Source of the DNA: Larus michahellis
Taxonomy: Eukaryota; Chordata; Aves; Charadriiformes; Laridae
Length of the DNA stretch: 64,000 nt
Assembly (NCBI RefSeq): GCF_964199755.1
Contig: NC_133898.1
Location: 109,935,847 to 109,999,846 of the forward strand
Direction of reading: 5' to 3'
Under the pieces are notes generated by a model. That model had not been told where the DNA came from. It saw only the letters and a program-made list of their open reading frames with translations, and did no database searches. Every line of letters starts with the position of its first letter. Within the stretch, counting starts at the first letter, position 1. Positions 46,729 through 59,817 of the stretch are shown here, piece by piece. The position numbers were made by a program, and so were the translations under genes.

Positions 46729-48651
46729 GTTGCGAATGATGTTGAAACTCACAGGGAATGACTGACTCCCAATAAAATCAGCCTGAGGGTAACCTAGAAG
46801 CATTGTTAGAGCTTTCATGTGGCTTACTGAGATCCAGAACACTCAGGTTGTCAAACCATCAAATTTGTGGAAGGCAGCTTAGGAAATCCCAGACCTGCTG
46901 CAGGAATGGAAGATCACAAGTGAAAATGCGGTCAAAACGCATTCACTAAAACTGAAGGCTAGATCTTACTAGTTACTTGATATGAACATGATACGAAAAG
47001 CATTTTCAGGAGCTATTAGAGCATCCGTGAACCAAAATGGTGTTTTACTTCATAAAGAGACAACAAGTTGTTGATCTTAGTGTGATTTTACGGCATGTTG
47101 CAGAGGATGTATATAGTATACAGGGCCTGGGTCTATTATGTTTAGCAAGTCCTTGATGCTTTCAACTGGCTCCTGATTTTCAGGACTGAGGCACAGTGAC
47201 AGATGTGGAGATTATGTCCTCAGGATAATAGGGGAAGATAAGCAGCTGCCTGGAAAAGTTTTCAGAGATGTTTGTTTTGTTATTAAGGATGTGCATTTCT
47301 TTGGACACTTCTGTACAGGTGGTTGCACAACTTCTGAATGTAGAAAGCCTGCAGCATACAGTAAAAGAGTAGCAGAAGATGCGTTAACAACATTGAAGAG
47401 TTAGATAATGAATAGGATAGCTCAACCACATTAGTTATAGTTTATTAAAGTGTGACAGAGATCTGACTCTGTATTGACTGTGGTACATCTGGTGCCACAA
47501 TTATCTTTTGTGGATGCTGGAACGTTTTGATGTCTTTATCTCAGCTGAAGTATCAGCAGGCTAACCTGGGGTTTCTCTCTTACATGGGCTGCAACAATGT
47601 TAACAGGGAATAATACTGCAAGTGTAACTGAGAAATGAGCTGAGAGGCTGATCTGCTCTCTTGGGTGCCTCTTTCCTGTGAGCATACATTCATTCAGCTC
47701 TCACGGTAGAATTTTATTGCTAAAATGTTGAATGGGTGTCCCCCACCCACCCTTGCTGTCAGGGCCCTGAGTGCACCAAGAACAACCCCTGCAGTCTTTT
47801 CCCCTCTTCGAGGTGTTTGGCCGCCTGTAGTCAAGGCCAGCTCTGAGATGATGGAGCCAGGATCAGACTGCTGAGAAAGGAGTTGTGAAGGAGCTGTCAG
47901 AAGCTGAGCTGGAGGCCTCAGCTGGCTCAGGAGCTCAATTTCAGTTCAGGTCCTTGTCCCAGGTCTTCATCCAACCCTTACATTCATCCCAAACACATCT
48001 TTACCATGCCATGGGGTATCTGCAGTAGCTACAGAAACAGCTATAAAACATTTACCTGTACCACATGCAGCACCTGTCTCATGTTGAATTACATCTGTTA
48101 TGCTCCTAAGTGGAACCTTTACTACAACTAAACTTTTAATTTTCAATAAATCAATGATCCTGAGAATTCAATAGATGGGAATTATAGAGTGGAAATAACT
48201 ACACTGAACCTGCCTACCTCTGTCAGTTCAAGTTTTGGTTTTGCTGGCCTTTGAGAAGTCAGGAAAAGTTAAGTTTTTACTGTGTCATATTTATATAAGA
48301 ACCTCACACCTTTTTCAGGAGCCTAGGCGCTTAACTGCAGCCAGGAGATTTAATTCCTCCCTAAATCCTTAAGATAATAGTGCCCACCAGTTTCCTAACA
48401 TTATAAAGTGTTATAAAGAGAGACCAAATAGCTGATAATACAGTATTGGAATAAAGGCTTATGGTATTGGAATAAAAGCTGGTGCCAACAGTAGTGGGGG
48501 AGTCATGGTTCATCCTGTGGCAGTTATGACTAATAGATGCAAATTGAGAGCAAAGATTAGGAACAGTGATGTAGTTAATGCTGGCAGAATAGATACTGAA
48601 GAACTTGATCTTGCAGGCATCTTGCAAGCCATGCAGAGCTAAGATGAGTGT
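46729..48651. other. Non-coding sequence
   Basis: No gene or recognisable repeat. It includes a moderately GC-rich patch near 47730-47960 with no open frame of interest. Confidence 0.5.
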
Positions 48652-49993
48652 TCACAGAATCACAGAATTGTAGGGGTTAGAAGGGACCTCTGGAGATCAT
48701 CTAGTCCAACTCCCCTGCCACAGCAGGGTCACCTAGAGCAGGTTGCACAGGAACGCATCCAGGCGGGTTTTGAATGTCTCCAGAGACAGAGACTCCACCA
48801 CCTCTCTGGGCAGCCTGTTCCAGTGCTCTGCCACCCTCAAAGGAAAGAAGTTCCTCCTCATGTTTAGGTGGAACTTCCTATGCTCAAGTTTGTGCCCATT
48901 ACCTCTTGTCCTATCACCGGGCACCACTGAAAAGAGCCTGGCCCCATCCTCCTGACACCCACCCTTTAAGTATTTATAAGTGTTGATGAGGTCCCCCCTC
49001 AGTATTTTTTTTTTTCAGACTGAAGAGACCCAAGTCCCTCAGCCTTTCTTCATAAGAGATGTTTGAGTCCCCTAATCATCTTGGTAGCTCTCTGCTGCAC
49101 CCTCTCCAGCAGTTCCCTGTCCTTCTTGAACCGGGGAGCTCAGAACTGGACACAGTACTCCAGGTGCGGCCTCACCAAGGCAGAGTAGAAGGGGAGGATG
49201 ACCTCCCTCCACCTGCTTGCCACACACTTCTTGATGCACCCCAGGATGCCATTGGCCTTCTTGGCCACAAGGGCACATTGCTGGCTCATGGTCATCCTGT
49301 TGTCCACCAGGACTCCCAGGTCTCTCTCAGCTGAGCTGCTCTCCAGCAGGTCAGCCCCCAACCTGTACTGGTGCATGGGGTTATTCCTCCCCAGGTGCAG
49401 CACCCTACACTTTCCCTTATTGAATTTCATAAGGTTTCTCTCCACCCAGCTCTCCAGCCTGTCCAGGACTCTCTGTATGGCAGCACAGCCTCTGGTGTGT
49501 CAGCCACCCCTCCCAGTTTTGTATCATCAGCAAACTTGCTGAGGATGCACTCTGTCCCTTCATCCAAGTCACTGATGAATATATTGAAGAGGACTGGACC
49601 CAGTACTGACCCCTGGGGAACACCACTTGTCACTGACCTCCAACTAGACTCTGTGCCCCTAATCACAACCCTCTGAGCTCCACCTTTCAGCCAGTTTTCA
49701 ATCCACCTTACTGTCCATACATCTAACCCACACTTCCTAAGCTTCCCTATGAGGATGCTGTGGGAGACCATGTTGAAAGCCTTGTTGAAGTCAAGGTAGA
49801 CAACATCCACTGCCCTTCCCTTATCTATCCATCCAGTCATGCCATCGTAGAAGGCTATCAGATTAGTGAGACATGAATTCCCCTTGTTGAATCCATGTTG
49901 ACTACTTCTGATAGCTTTCTTTTCCTCCATATGCTTTGGGATGATGCCCAGAACAAGCTGTTCCATCATCTTTCCAGGGATGGAAAGTTGAAA
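48652..49993 (-). mobile_element. CR1 LINE, 5'-truncated, second subfamily
   Basis: The 3' end at the left reads CACAGAATCACAGAATTGTA, then GGGACCTCTGGAGATCATCT. Minus-strand frames read [60 protein letters not shown], the catalytic [27 protein letters not shown], then [20 protein letters not shown] and [20 protein letters not shown]. Frame breaks occur near 49430 and 48950-49040. Its 3' segment matches the sense copy at 33570-34209. Confidence 0.96.
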
Positions 49994-52900
49994 CCACCAG
50001 AGCAAACACTTTATTTTTGTTTCTGGCTAAAGGTAGGTGTGTGTTTTGATATCAGGTTCAGGTTAAGGAGAAAAAGGATACAGGCGTTCCAGACCCAGCC
50101 TTCATCCAATTCCTACATGTCTAGCAAGATCCAGCAATAACCTTAAGAAATCAATCACTACTATTCTTAAATTTCAAAACTGGGGGTGGAGGGTGGGGCT
50201 GAGGATGAGAGGAAGGGAGATAAAAGCACCATCCAAATTACAGCTATATCCACAAATTTTTATAATCTCTCCCCAGTCATACTACCAACGCCAAACTCAA
50301 GTCTTACTTTCAGGCTTATTATCAGCCTAAAATAACCTAGGAATTTACTGTGAGATACTAGACCTTGCTGGGTCCATCCCAGTTTGCCAAGTAGCATGCC
50401 TTGACAATATAATGCAGTAAGCTCTTCATTTTGCAGTAACCCCAACCTTTTCCTTCGTCTTAACTCCATGCTAGCAGGCTGGATTAGCCACAGAATTATC
50501 TCCTAGGTGATACTCATTATTAGAGACTTCTTCCTATGGATGAGACTACTGTTAAATTGTTTTAAAATAAGAAGCAGTATTATGATAACGGGGACTACAA
50601 AGCTGGGATAATGGCTTTATCTTCCCTGCAAGGTCCATAGGACCAGAATTATACCTGATTCTGGTCTGAGTGAGAAATTAAAGTTAGTTCTGCAAGAAAA
50701 CGGATCATAGTTCTAAGGAAAATGTAAAGTCTGGGGCTAATTTTATGGTATGGAGTAGTACTAAGAAAGGCAGGGACTGAAGTTTTTTAAGATGTATTTT
50801 GCAGAGGCAGAATGAGGATGAATGTTAGAAAAAAGTACTGCTTTTGAGTCTTTAGATATGATGATTGCGTTGGAGGATTTACTGTTTTAATGAGGTTTAG
50901 GAATAGAAATAAGTGTAAGGTGAGAGAATCAAGTGAAGAAATTGAATTTATTGCTAGATTTAGCAGAGCATACAGGGCCAAGAAGTTCTGTTACGGAGTT
51001 TATGGGCCCTTAAAGCGTAGCTGAGGGAAGGGCTAGAACTGAAGTTAGGGCAGGGTTAAATGTTGGTTCTGTACAAGAGTTGATGAAAAGTTTTGAGAAT
51101 TTTGTGTTTTATAATGCCTGAAGAGTTAGGATAGTCCCTCAACCGGCCCGGGTAAATGGTTTTATTTCTGGCTTGAATATACTTCACATAAATCTAGGAC
51201 AGGTGCTGTAATGATTGTAAGAGAATACAATAGTTCATCAGTGACTGAAAAAAGTTAATTTTTGCAGCCTGTGTAGACTAAAACAAAGACTGGTATTTAA
51301 AGGAAAACTGTGGTTAAGACCAGAGTAAGAGCTGCTGTCTCAGTTAGGAGCGGGTACAGAAGATACCCAAAAATCTATGTTTATACTGGAACTGGAACTA
51401 CAAGTCTCATAGAGCTGGGGTAAGAGTTTAGCAATAGAGCCAAGTGGGTTTTCAGTAGATTTGAGGCAAATTTAGGTTGCATATCTTATTTAAAACTATA
51501 TTTATGTTTGTTTTAAAGAATAGGTGCTGTAAAGCGAAGCCTCTAGAGCTAAACTGGTTACAATACAGTTCATGATCTTCTGAGCCAAGATGAGGGATGG
51601 TCTTGGAAAGCCTAACGTCTAATATTGATGTGGGCATTGATTGCTGGTAAAAGGAGGTTATTAATTACAGTTAGGTTTTTTTAAAGACAGGACATCAGCT
51701 AGAAGATATTTGTTTCTACCATTTCCAGATCTTGTTTTCTGTCTTTTTTGCGGTTTCCAAAAATAGTCTCAGCCGTTTAACGCTTTCTGTCCCTGACTCT
51801 GAGAGTCTTATGGGTTACATGTAGCCCACATCTTCAGTACTTCTTAATCTTCAAACTGAAATGAAATATAAAGCAAACTTTAACAATAGACTTGCTGGCC
51901 AGGTCCATCTCATCCTGCCATATTCAACCCTGCTAATTGCACTATCTTGGACCTGCAAATCATACATAACGAACTGAAAAATTCAGTTCCTGCTTCACAA
52001 AGTTAAACTCCCACCCAAACCAGAAATTTTATTTGTGCTCTACAGTTGTGGACTATACCATGCCGTGTATGTGACCCACTTTGAGCCTCTGGTACTGTGA
52101 ATTCTGGAGTGCAAGGCTACAGGACCCTAAAAAGAAATCTTGTTCATCACTTCTTCATATTCTCAAAGTCAAATCAAAGCTTTCTTCAGGTATACTCTAA
52201 TTCACACTTGCTGTAGGTAGCATTGCTGGTAAACCAGCAGCTGGAGAATTCTGCTTATATTCTCAGGAATGAACTTTATCACTCTTGATAACTATACCCA
52301 GAACCCTGTAACATCTAGAAAACTAACCAGAGACAATTTGGTCCTCCAGCACCAGGTCTTTCAGAGCCCTTTGTGCTTTTCGAGTGCTATCAATAGCACT
52401 ATGCTCCTTCATGCCTCCAGGTCCTGACCTTACACCTTTTCTTAACCAAGCCATTCATATCTGCCTTCAAACTAAGCAGAAGCCATTGTCCTTGCCGCTT
52501 ATATGCCCCTGTATTACCTCTCTAGGCAGTGAAGGATCCAGAAATTAACCTAGATCTTCAGTCTTCTTGTTTCAGACACTAAATCTATTTCTATTCCGGT
52601 CTTACCAATAGTGTGAATTCCCTTCCCTAACTCATTTAGTGCCATTTTCTCATATTCTCATGCACCTGAGTACGTTTGGAATCCAAAAATAAAATTAGAT
52701 TTTCAGTTCAACTATAATTGTAACCCTAATTTTAGGCCAATGTCTCAAAAAGATAAGGAAATAGGTAGAATTACTGTTGGCTTCTGCTGTCGTACCAACT
52801 CTACAGTCCTTGCAAATGTAAATAAACTAACTTTTCAGATTCTTCTCTCTAGGACTTCAAAATGTGTGATAGTAAAGCTTTTTCCCATCTAATGAGAAAT

Positions 52901-55900
52901 TTATTTTAAGCATGTTTTACGTTATCCTTATTGGTGCTGCTGGTGCCAAACCTGGCAGCAATGTCAGGAAGTGGCCAGTACTACTACAGGGAATGCAGCG
53001 CTGGGCTAAGCCTCCTTTCTGTTCTCAGCCACAGGACTTGCTTGGTATGTGACCTGTGGTAAGTTTACTTCTGAAGTGCATCATGAGGTTCTCTCCCACT
53101 TGGTGGGAAAAGCTGTATGAAGCAGGGGTTATCTTATATATACATCTTCATTTTTTACATATATGTATCTATATCTGTATATATCTTCATTACAAAATAC
53201 ATGACTATCTTTTTCCTAATAATATGATTAAGTTTCAAAATATTGCGTGGTCTGAAAGAAACTTTGTCAAAACTTCTCGCATGCATTAATCAACAGACTT
53301 TGCAAGCCCAATTCACCATATAAAGAAGACTGCTGCCCACCTTCAGAATAAAAATGCTGTACTCAGTTGCCAAACTTAATTAAAATTGTGTTAGGTTTTC
53401 TGTATCACAGTTAAGTTTTTGTCTTTTCGTGGATTATTCCTTGTGTTCTATATTCATGACTGAGTTCCTAAATGACATAATATGCCCAGGAGACTTTGTA
53501 ATCCAGAATTTATGCTTACTAAAAATACTTACATTCTTCTGCTTGCTCATAAAAAAAAAGTTACACAAATCTCAGAATTCACGGACAAAATTCCCGAGGA
53601 GCTCCATCAAAATTGTTACTGGATAAAATGTCAACATAAAGTACTACTTTTCACTTCATTATGGTAAAGTATATACAAATATATATTATGTGCTATGATA
53701 AAATACAAAGTTTTAAAACATTTCCTTCATTTCCCTACACTGTGTAATTAAACCAATTTTGGATTTATTGTCTGTCTGTTCAAGAAAAGCATAGATTTTT
53801 TAATAATTGAGAGCTAGAGCTTTAGATTCTGAGGTGTTAAATTATGTTACCAATATATGTTACATTTAAAATGATGACTTACTGGTGGGTTGAACTAACT
53901 ACAAGGTTACTTCTAGACCTTATGAAAATTACAATACTTTATTAGCATTTAATTTTTTTTCTCCTTTTTTGGTTTACAATTACTTCAGTTACAGTGTTTC
54001 TCCACCTCCTTTCCCTAAAAACAGTCCCAAACAACAGAACATAGTTGTAAGAATTATATATTTAATATATAAACTCAGTCCTAGAAATGGTTGAAGCATA
54101 TTAACAGCTGCTGAAAAGAAAGTCTTCCCAAGACTGATACTCTAATCTCAATTTCAGTGTCAATGAACAAGTAAAACAAAGTTACTACAAATATCCATTG
54201 ATTCTGTACTTAGTAATAATTGGATGTATCATTGCAGGCTTTGCTCACAACTGAATAAATCTAGGAAAAACACAAATGATAATTTAATAAAGAGGTTAAA
54301 CTGAGATAACATAGGAAACCTTGATGTAGATATTTCTGAATTTTTGTTTTTTTGACTTTGAAACCCAAAATGTTTATTTTTCTGTAGTTTTTTTTAGGTA
54401 CCTGAAAATAAATGATTGATTCATTTGTATTAGAACTCCCTGAATCTTTAAGTAGAACCATTTTTTTTATACAAGAGGAGGGTTCATCTCGGGTAGATCT
54501 GAGTGCAGTTTTTACATTTACCTTAAACCCCCTAAGACACAGTGGAATCTTCTTTATGTCTTTTTTGCTCTGAACATAATGGAGTTCAATTATAGTTGGG
54601 GTTTTCACCTGCCTACAAACAGTCTCTGAGAACATTTAGCAAGACATATAGACCTCTTAAGCTTAATAAATATACCTTTTTCCTATCAAAGCCTATTAAA
54701 AAATTTCTTCGAGCCTTCAAAAACCCCTTAGACTTGAGAGCTCTTCTTTAAAAACAGAAACAGAGAAATGTGGCTTTTTAATATCTTCCCCATGCTTATT
54801 TCAATAAATACTTGTGCTTTTTCAGTTGTGTTCAAATAAGATGAAGTTATTAACAGTCTTACAGTCTAAATGTGCAAAGTCCTCTACTAAGGACAGTAAC
54901 AACTATTGTAGTTAGTCCTCACTTGTAAAATAACTGTTAGCTCTACCAACTGCCCTACCTCTATATAGCCAATTTTGCTCCCCACATTGACCTTATCAAC
55001 TGGTTTGTATTTAAATTCACAGTTGCCCTCAGTTTTTCAGTCAGTAGCATGGTGCCAAAGCTGCTTTTTCATATAAGCTTTTTCTATGTTATTGTATTTC
55101 TTCATTTAGGAGAGACAAAATTTAATGGCCTAAATGCAAAGTTAACAGGCAACCTCCCTTTTCCTACACTTTGCCCATTTTGTACACGCTTAAAGCGCTT
55201 AGATGAAGTGCAGAGAACTCTGAGCACAAATTTTTTACTTCTGTTCCACCATATGGCTGGGGTTGGTTCTGAGCTGGCACAAGGTGCGCTGTATTAACAG
55301 CAGCCTTTGCAAATGTTGGCACGATTTTGTGCCAAGCTCAACCAAGCTCAGTCCAATGCTTCTTCCCCTCTGTAGAGTAGCACATAGCTACAGCCTCCAT
55401 CAAGAAAGCAGAGAACCTGAATTGTATACCATATGCAGTCCAAGGGGAATCATGCACTCCAGCAGAATACACCTCCATGAGAATATAATTTTAAGATTGC
55501 TTTGGGTGGTGTTGACCAGGTATTGTACATCTCTTCAGAAGTTGTGTTGACATTCTAGAAAGAGTTCAAAGCTAAGAGAGAGGCAGAAAGAGAGAGAGCC
55601 CAGAGGATAGACTGTGACTTCATAGTCTTGTGACCTCTCCACTGAGAAGGTAGCTCCATTTTAATCCTGCTCCTTGTTCACTTTCTGCATTTTATACTAA
55701 GCAGTTACTAGTTTGATAAAAAACCCTCCTCTTTTCCAGAAGATTGTCCACTTGGTAACAATATTATGTCTTTGCTTCTTTGATGAATTTTTTTTTTTCA
55801 TAAATTTGAAATCATGGATGATTCTTAAATCCTTCAGTGTAGAAAGACTCTACAGGAGATAGAAAGGAGATATCCTTTCTTCTTGCAAAGTGACAACTCT

Positions 55901-58900
55901 TGGAGAACTACCTGAGTCACTCTAAGGTGTGTGTATCTGTGTGCGCATGCGAGGCCTCTTCAGACTGAAAACCAAAGTGAAGCCTTCCCACATGTCACAA
56001 GGGGTGTTTGAGTGTGGACGCACATGTGTGCATGCACATGTGTACGTTAATCAGGAAAAGACGGAAGGATTGTGTTCTTAACATTTCTCTGGGATAAGAC
56101 ATGAAATCCCTCTTAGCTCTTTGATGTCACAGAAATAAGCATGTCAGGGACAATTTAGGCAACAGAGATATTTAAAGACACCTTTTCCTCCTCATAGTTT
56201 TTCTAATAGCTGCTTTGAGCTGGCTTCCTCTGTGTTATTTGTTTTGAGTCCTATTCTGAAGAGCCTAGCATCCACAAATACTGTTGAGAGACTAGATCTT
56301 GGTTTCAGGGGTCTGAAAGTTGGCTGCAACACGTAACTTTATTGGACCTAACCTAAGCTTGACTGTAAAAAATGTGCTTTTGTTTATCTAAATGTAAATA
56401 ATCAACAAAAAAGTTATGTTTTCAGATTAATGTATTTTTTCAAGTTACTTTGCCAATATCACAAAGGGAACCTTACTAACTGATATATTTACTTTCCTCA
56501 ACATTTTGTGTCTTCTGAAAGATTTTTATATTTTTTGCAAGTTTGTTTCCCTCATTCCTGTGTAAATTCTCACTGAAGTTCCATCATAAAAAAAGAGAGA
56601 GAGAATCCTGGCAAAGTATTTGCATCCCTTATATGTCCATGTTTAAAGAAGTCTGACTAGAGAGGACTTACACCCTACAGGCATTCTCTTCCTAATAGAA
56701 GACATCTGTTGAACGTGTTACAGGAGCAGGACTCCATAAGACTAACAGGAGTTTTTCTTTATTTAGTATGAAAAAGTATGGCAGAAGTCCCTTGGAAATT
56801 CAAAACACAAGAATATATTTGGACTGTTTTCTCCAAATCCTTCACAGTATATGATCTAATTTTCTTTGGGAAGTAATGGTTTTAGCTGTCTTTTATTTAA
56901 ATAAACTGTTTTATTTTGCTTTACACTTCTTAATGGAAGAAAAGAGACAAAATGCAGATGTAAGCCTCAAGATTTTTCTATCTGCAATTTGGTTACCTAT
57001 GCTCTCAAAATAACCTCTGCTATTTGGGTTACGTGGTAGAAATAGTAGGGTAACCCTGTATTGCCAGATGACTAGTCTCTTGCAAAACCGTTGTCTTTTC
57101 TCCCTCTCGCATAACTGGCTATATTTTGGGTCATGCAGTGTTGAAAATCATCTCTGCAGTTTTATTTACTACATTCAGAATGAAACAGGGAATCACTTAA
57201 CCAGAGCCATCACAGAAGGTAACAGGGAAATCCTGCACTGTAACTCATAATTCAGGGACCAAGGGGGAGTGATGAGAACTCTCTAATACTGCTTTTCCTT
57301 GCCCATCTCTTGTACTCTAGTAGCACATCACAGGGGACAGGTGTCTACTGCATTCTTTGTGAGCTGGTGAAGCTACTAAGTTCTGGAAAATCATGCTTTT
57401 GAAAGCAATTTAATCATATGGACGTGATAAGTCTGTTATTAAGGGCTCAGAGATACAGCTAAATTGTAGCGTCTCTGTAAATAACCTATTCTGTTGAGAA
57501 TATCTAATGAGAACTAATTTGACCAAACTTAGCCCTTGTGAAAGAAGTTCTTCAAATTATTTTACTAAGAATAGATACTTACCTGACTTAAAAAAAAAAA
57601 AATTAAAAAAATTGTTTAACAAGGTAACTTAAACATGTGCTGAAGTACTCAGACTTGAGTCAATCTCTAATAAAAAAGGATTTTGAGATTGGGTTTAGAG
57701 ACCTTAGTGCTTTCAGAAAACTCAGCATGGGTGGAGAAGGGAGAGAGCTGTATTACAGCCATATACAGAGTGTATTTGTTGTTGTGGTTTCATTAGGACT
57801 GTTACAATTAGTGTCACTGTCTTGCATTTAGTAGAAAGTGGCTGGTATAAACTATGTGATGATTAGATAGGCCTACTCAGCTTTGGAATATGGCAGGAAC
57901 ATGCAAATATAGGTGAAAACAATCTTTGACCTCATAGCTTGTTAGAAGAGGTTTCACTGTACTGGTTTGAAACTGCCAACTCACAAAAATATTTGGATTT
58001 ATATTCACAATTCTACATCATTATATAATTCTTTGAGTCTTTATTGAATATTAAGTTAATTTTAGGTTATTTTATATGGCACATGAGGATACATGACTAT
58101 AATTGCCATATCTCCTTTTAGAATATACTAGGATTTGCTCAAATTTTTCATTGTTTTTTATTGTTAAATGAGATATTGAAAGTAATCCATGAAAAACCTC
58201 AGTTGTCAAAGTTAACAGTAACTTTGGTTATGAAATACATAGAAGTATTTATAGAAAACTTGAAAAGCAGCATTTAAAAAGGCAAAGGACAGCTTTTAAA
58301 ATTTCTGTCCTGTTTTAACTTTCCCAAGTTTTCCTTCAGGCTATGTTTTGGAAACTGAATGCAAGAATGAGGTAATGGGATTCCTACCTTTGTGTGCAAT
58401 ACTGGATTAAAGTGTGGAAGCAAAGTCTGTAGGTGTGTAAAAACACAGAATGGGAGTCTAGGAGTTATCTGGTAAAGAATGAACCTCATTATAAAAGTGC
58501 TGCCTCAAAATCTGGACCTAATCTGTGAAAACTGTATTTTTTTTATAGATGTCATCTCTGTCTTTAAAACTAAACTTTGTGTATCTTTAGACATATTTGA
58601 CTGTGCAAATGGGATGAGGTTGTTTTGCTTAAGGATTCTAGTTTAAATCTGAAGAAAGGTTCTTGTCACTTAAACTTTTTTTCAATTATATCAATCATAG
58701 TCCTCTTAATTTTGAGAGGATGCTGTCTCTAAGGACATCTATTCTTTTCCACTGTCTCTTTTTTTCTACCCGACTTAACAACACTTATACAGCTCATCCT
58801 TAACAGTAGCCACAGAGAAGTAATTCAGAAAATTAGAGAACAAAAGAAGCTAGATCACAGTATAAGAAGTTGCAACTGTTCAGTTTAGCACCACTTCAGC

Positions 58901-59817
58901 ACTGAGGTATCTTCAAAGCAACAGCATCACGGATGAGACAAAGTTATAAAGTACATCTGAATCATCAGAATGAGTGTTTTCTTTTAATGGGTGGTGTAGA
59001 GGCCAAGATATAATGGTCTTTAAAAGAAGATGTGCTGAACTTATGTAAGTAGAGACAAATAATGAGATTTAATCAGAATTAAGGTTCATTAGTTTGCCTT
59101 TCTCAAGGCTGCTGCTTGAATGCTGTCTTCTGAGTAAGGGATTTCAATACTTTCTCTGGGTTAACACTTGTTAAGATCACACAGATTTTCTGCTTATAAA
59201 TTTGTTACAGTTTCCTTGATATCCTACGCAAGATCCATCAAGCCTTAATTGACATGATTTGCCCATAGCAAATTTGAATCATACCGCTCTTTATTTTGTA
59301 TTAGTGTGGTACAGAAAACCTTGTAACAACTGGAGGTAGAAGCATAAATCCTTGTTCTGTATGTGCCCTTTACTAATAATGTGTTGATAGCTCTCATCTA
59401 TAGCTTCTATCTAAAGTTAGGAATGTGCTAGCGTTATAGAATTGATAACATTTATGAAACCTGAAGCTTTCTTATGATGCATGATTTGTGGAAGACTGTA
59501 AGTCAGCGTTAGGAATTTTCAGCACTCAGATAAAAGCACCAGCAGTCAGAATGTCTGATATACAAAGAACTTAAGATGCAGTTAAAATTAGAAGTCACAT
59601 GCTACTGGAAAAGCACAACAGAGCTGTAAATTTAACGGTAAAATTTGTTAACCACAGTCACAAAAGTAGATATAAGAAAGAAAAGGACTAGAGAAGCCTG
59701 AGAAAGGTCATCAAGCTGAATTTGCATTGGAATATAACCAGTTAGAGAAGCATAGGGTAACAGAGAGAAAGAGTTTTTTGATTGTTTTTAGAGAAGTAAC
59801 CTACAGCAGTAATGTTC
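49994..59817. other. Gene-free stretch
   Basis: Nearly 10 kb without a supported gene. From about 50.1 to 52.7 kb the strand composition alternates: C-rich to about 50.5 kb, G-rich to about 51.7 kb, then C-rich to about 52.7 kb. AT-rich patches lie near 53130-53200, and alternating purine/pyrimidine tracts near 55920-56050. No RNA gene or well-preserved mobile element was recognised. Confidence 0.45.
55925..56050. repeat. Alternating purine-pyrimidine tracts
   Basis: Two clusters of TG/CA-type steps, 55926-55950 (GTGTGTGTATCTGTGTGCGC) and 56019-56047 (centre GTGCATGCAC, a perfect 10-bp palindrome). These are degenerate dinucleotide repeats with Z-DNA potential. Confidence 0.6.

Noticed and set aside
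54261..54635. A 124-codon minus-strand ORF
   Set aside because: Lysine- and leucine-rich translation typical of AT-rich non-coding DNA, with no recognisable motif. Kept only as a possible search target.
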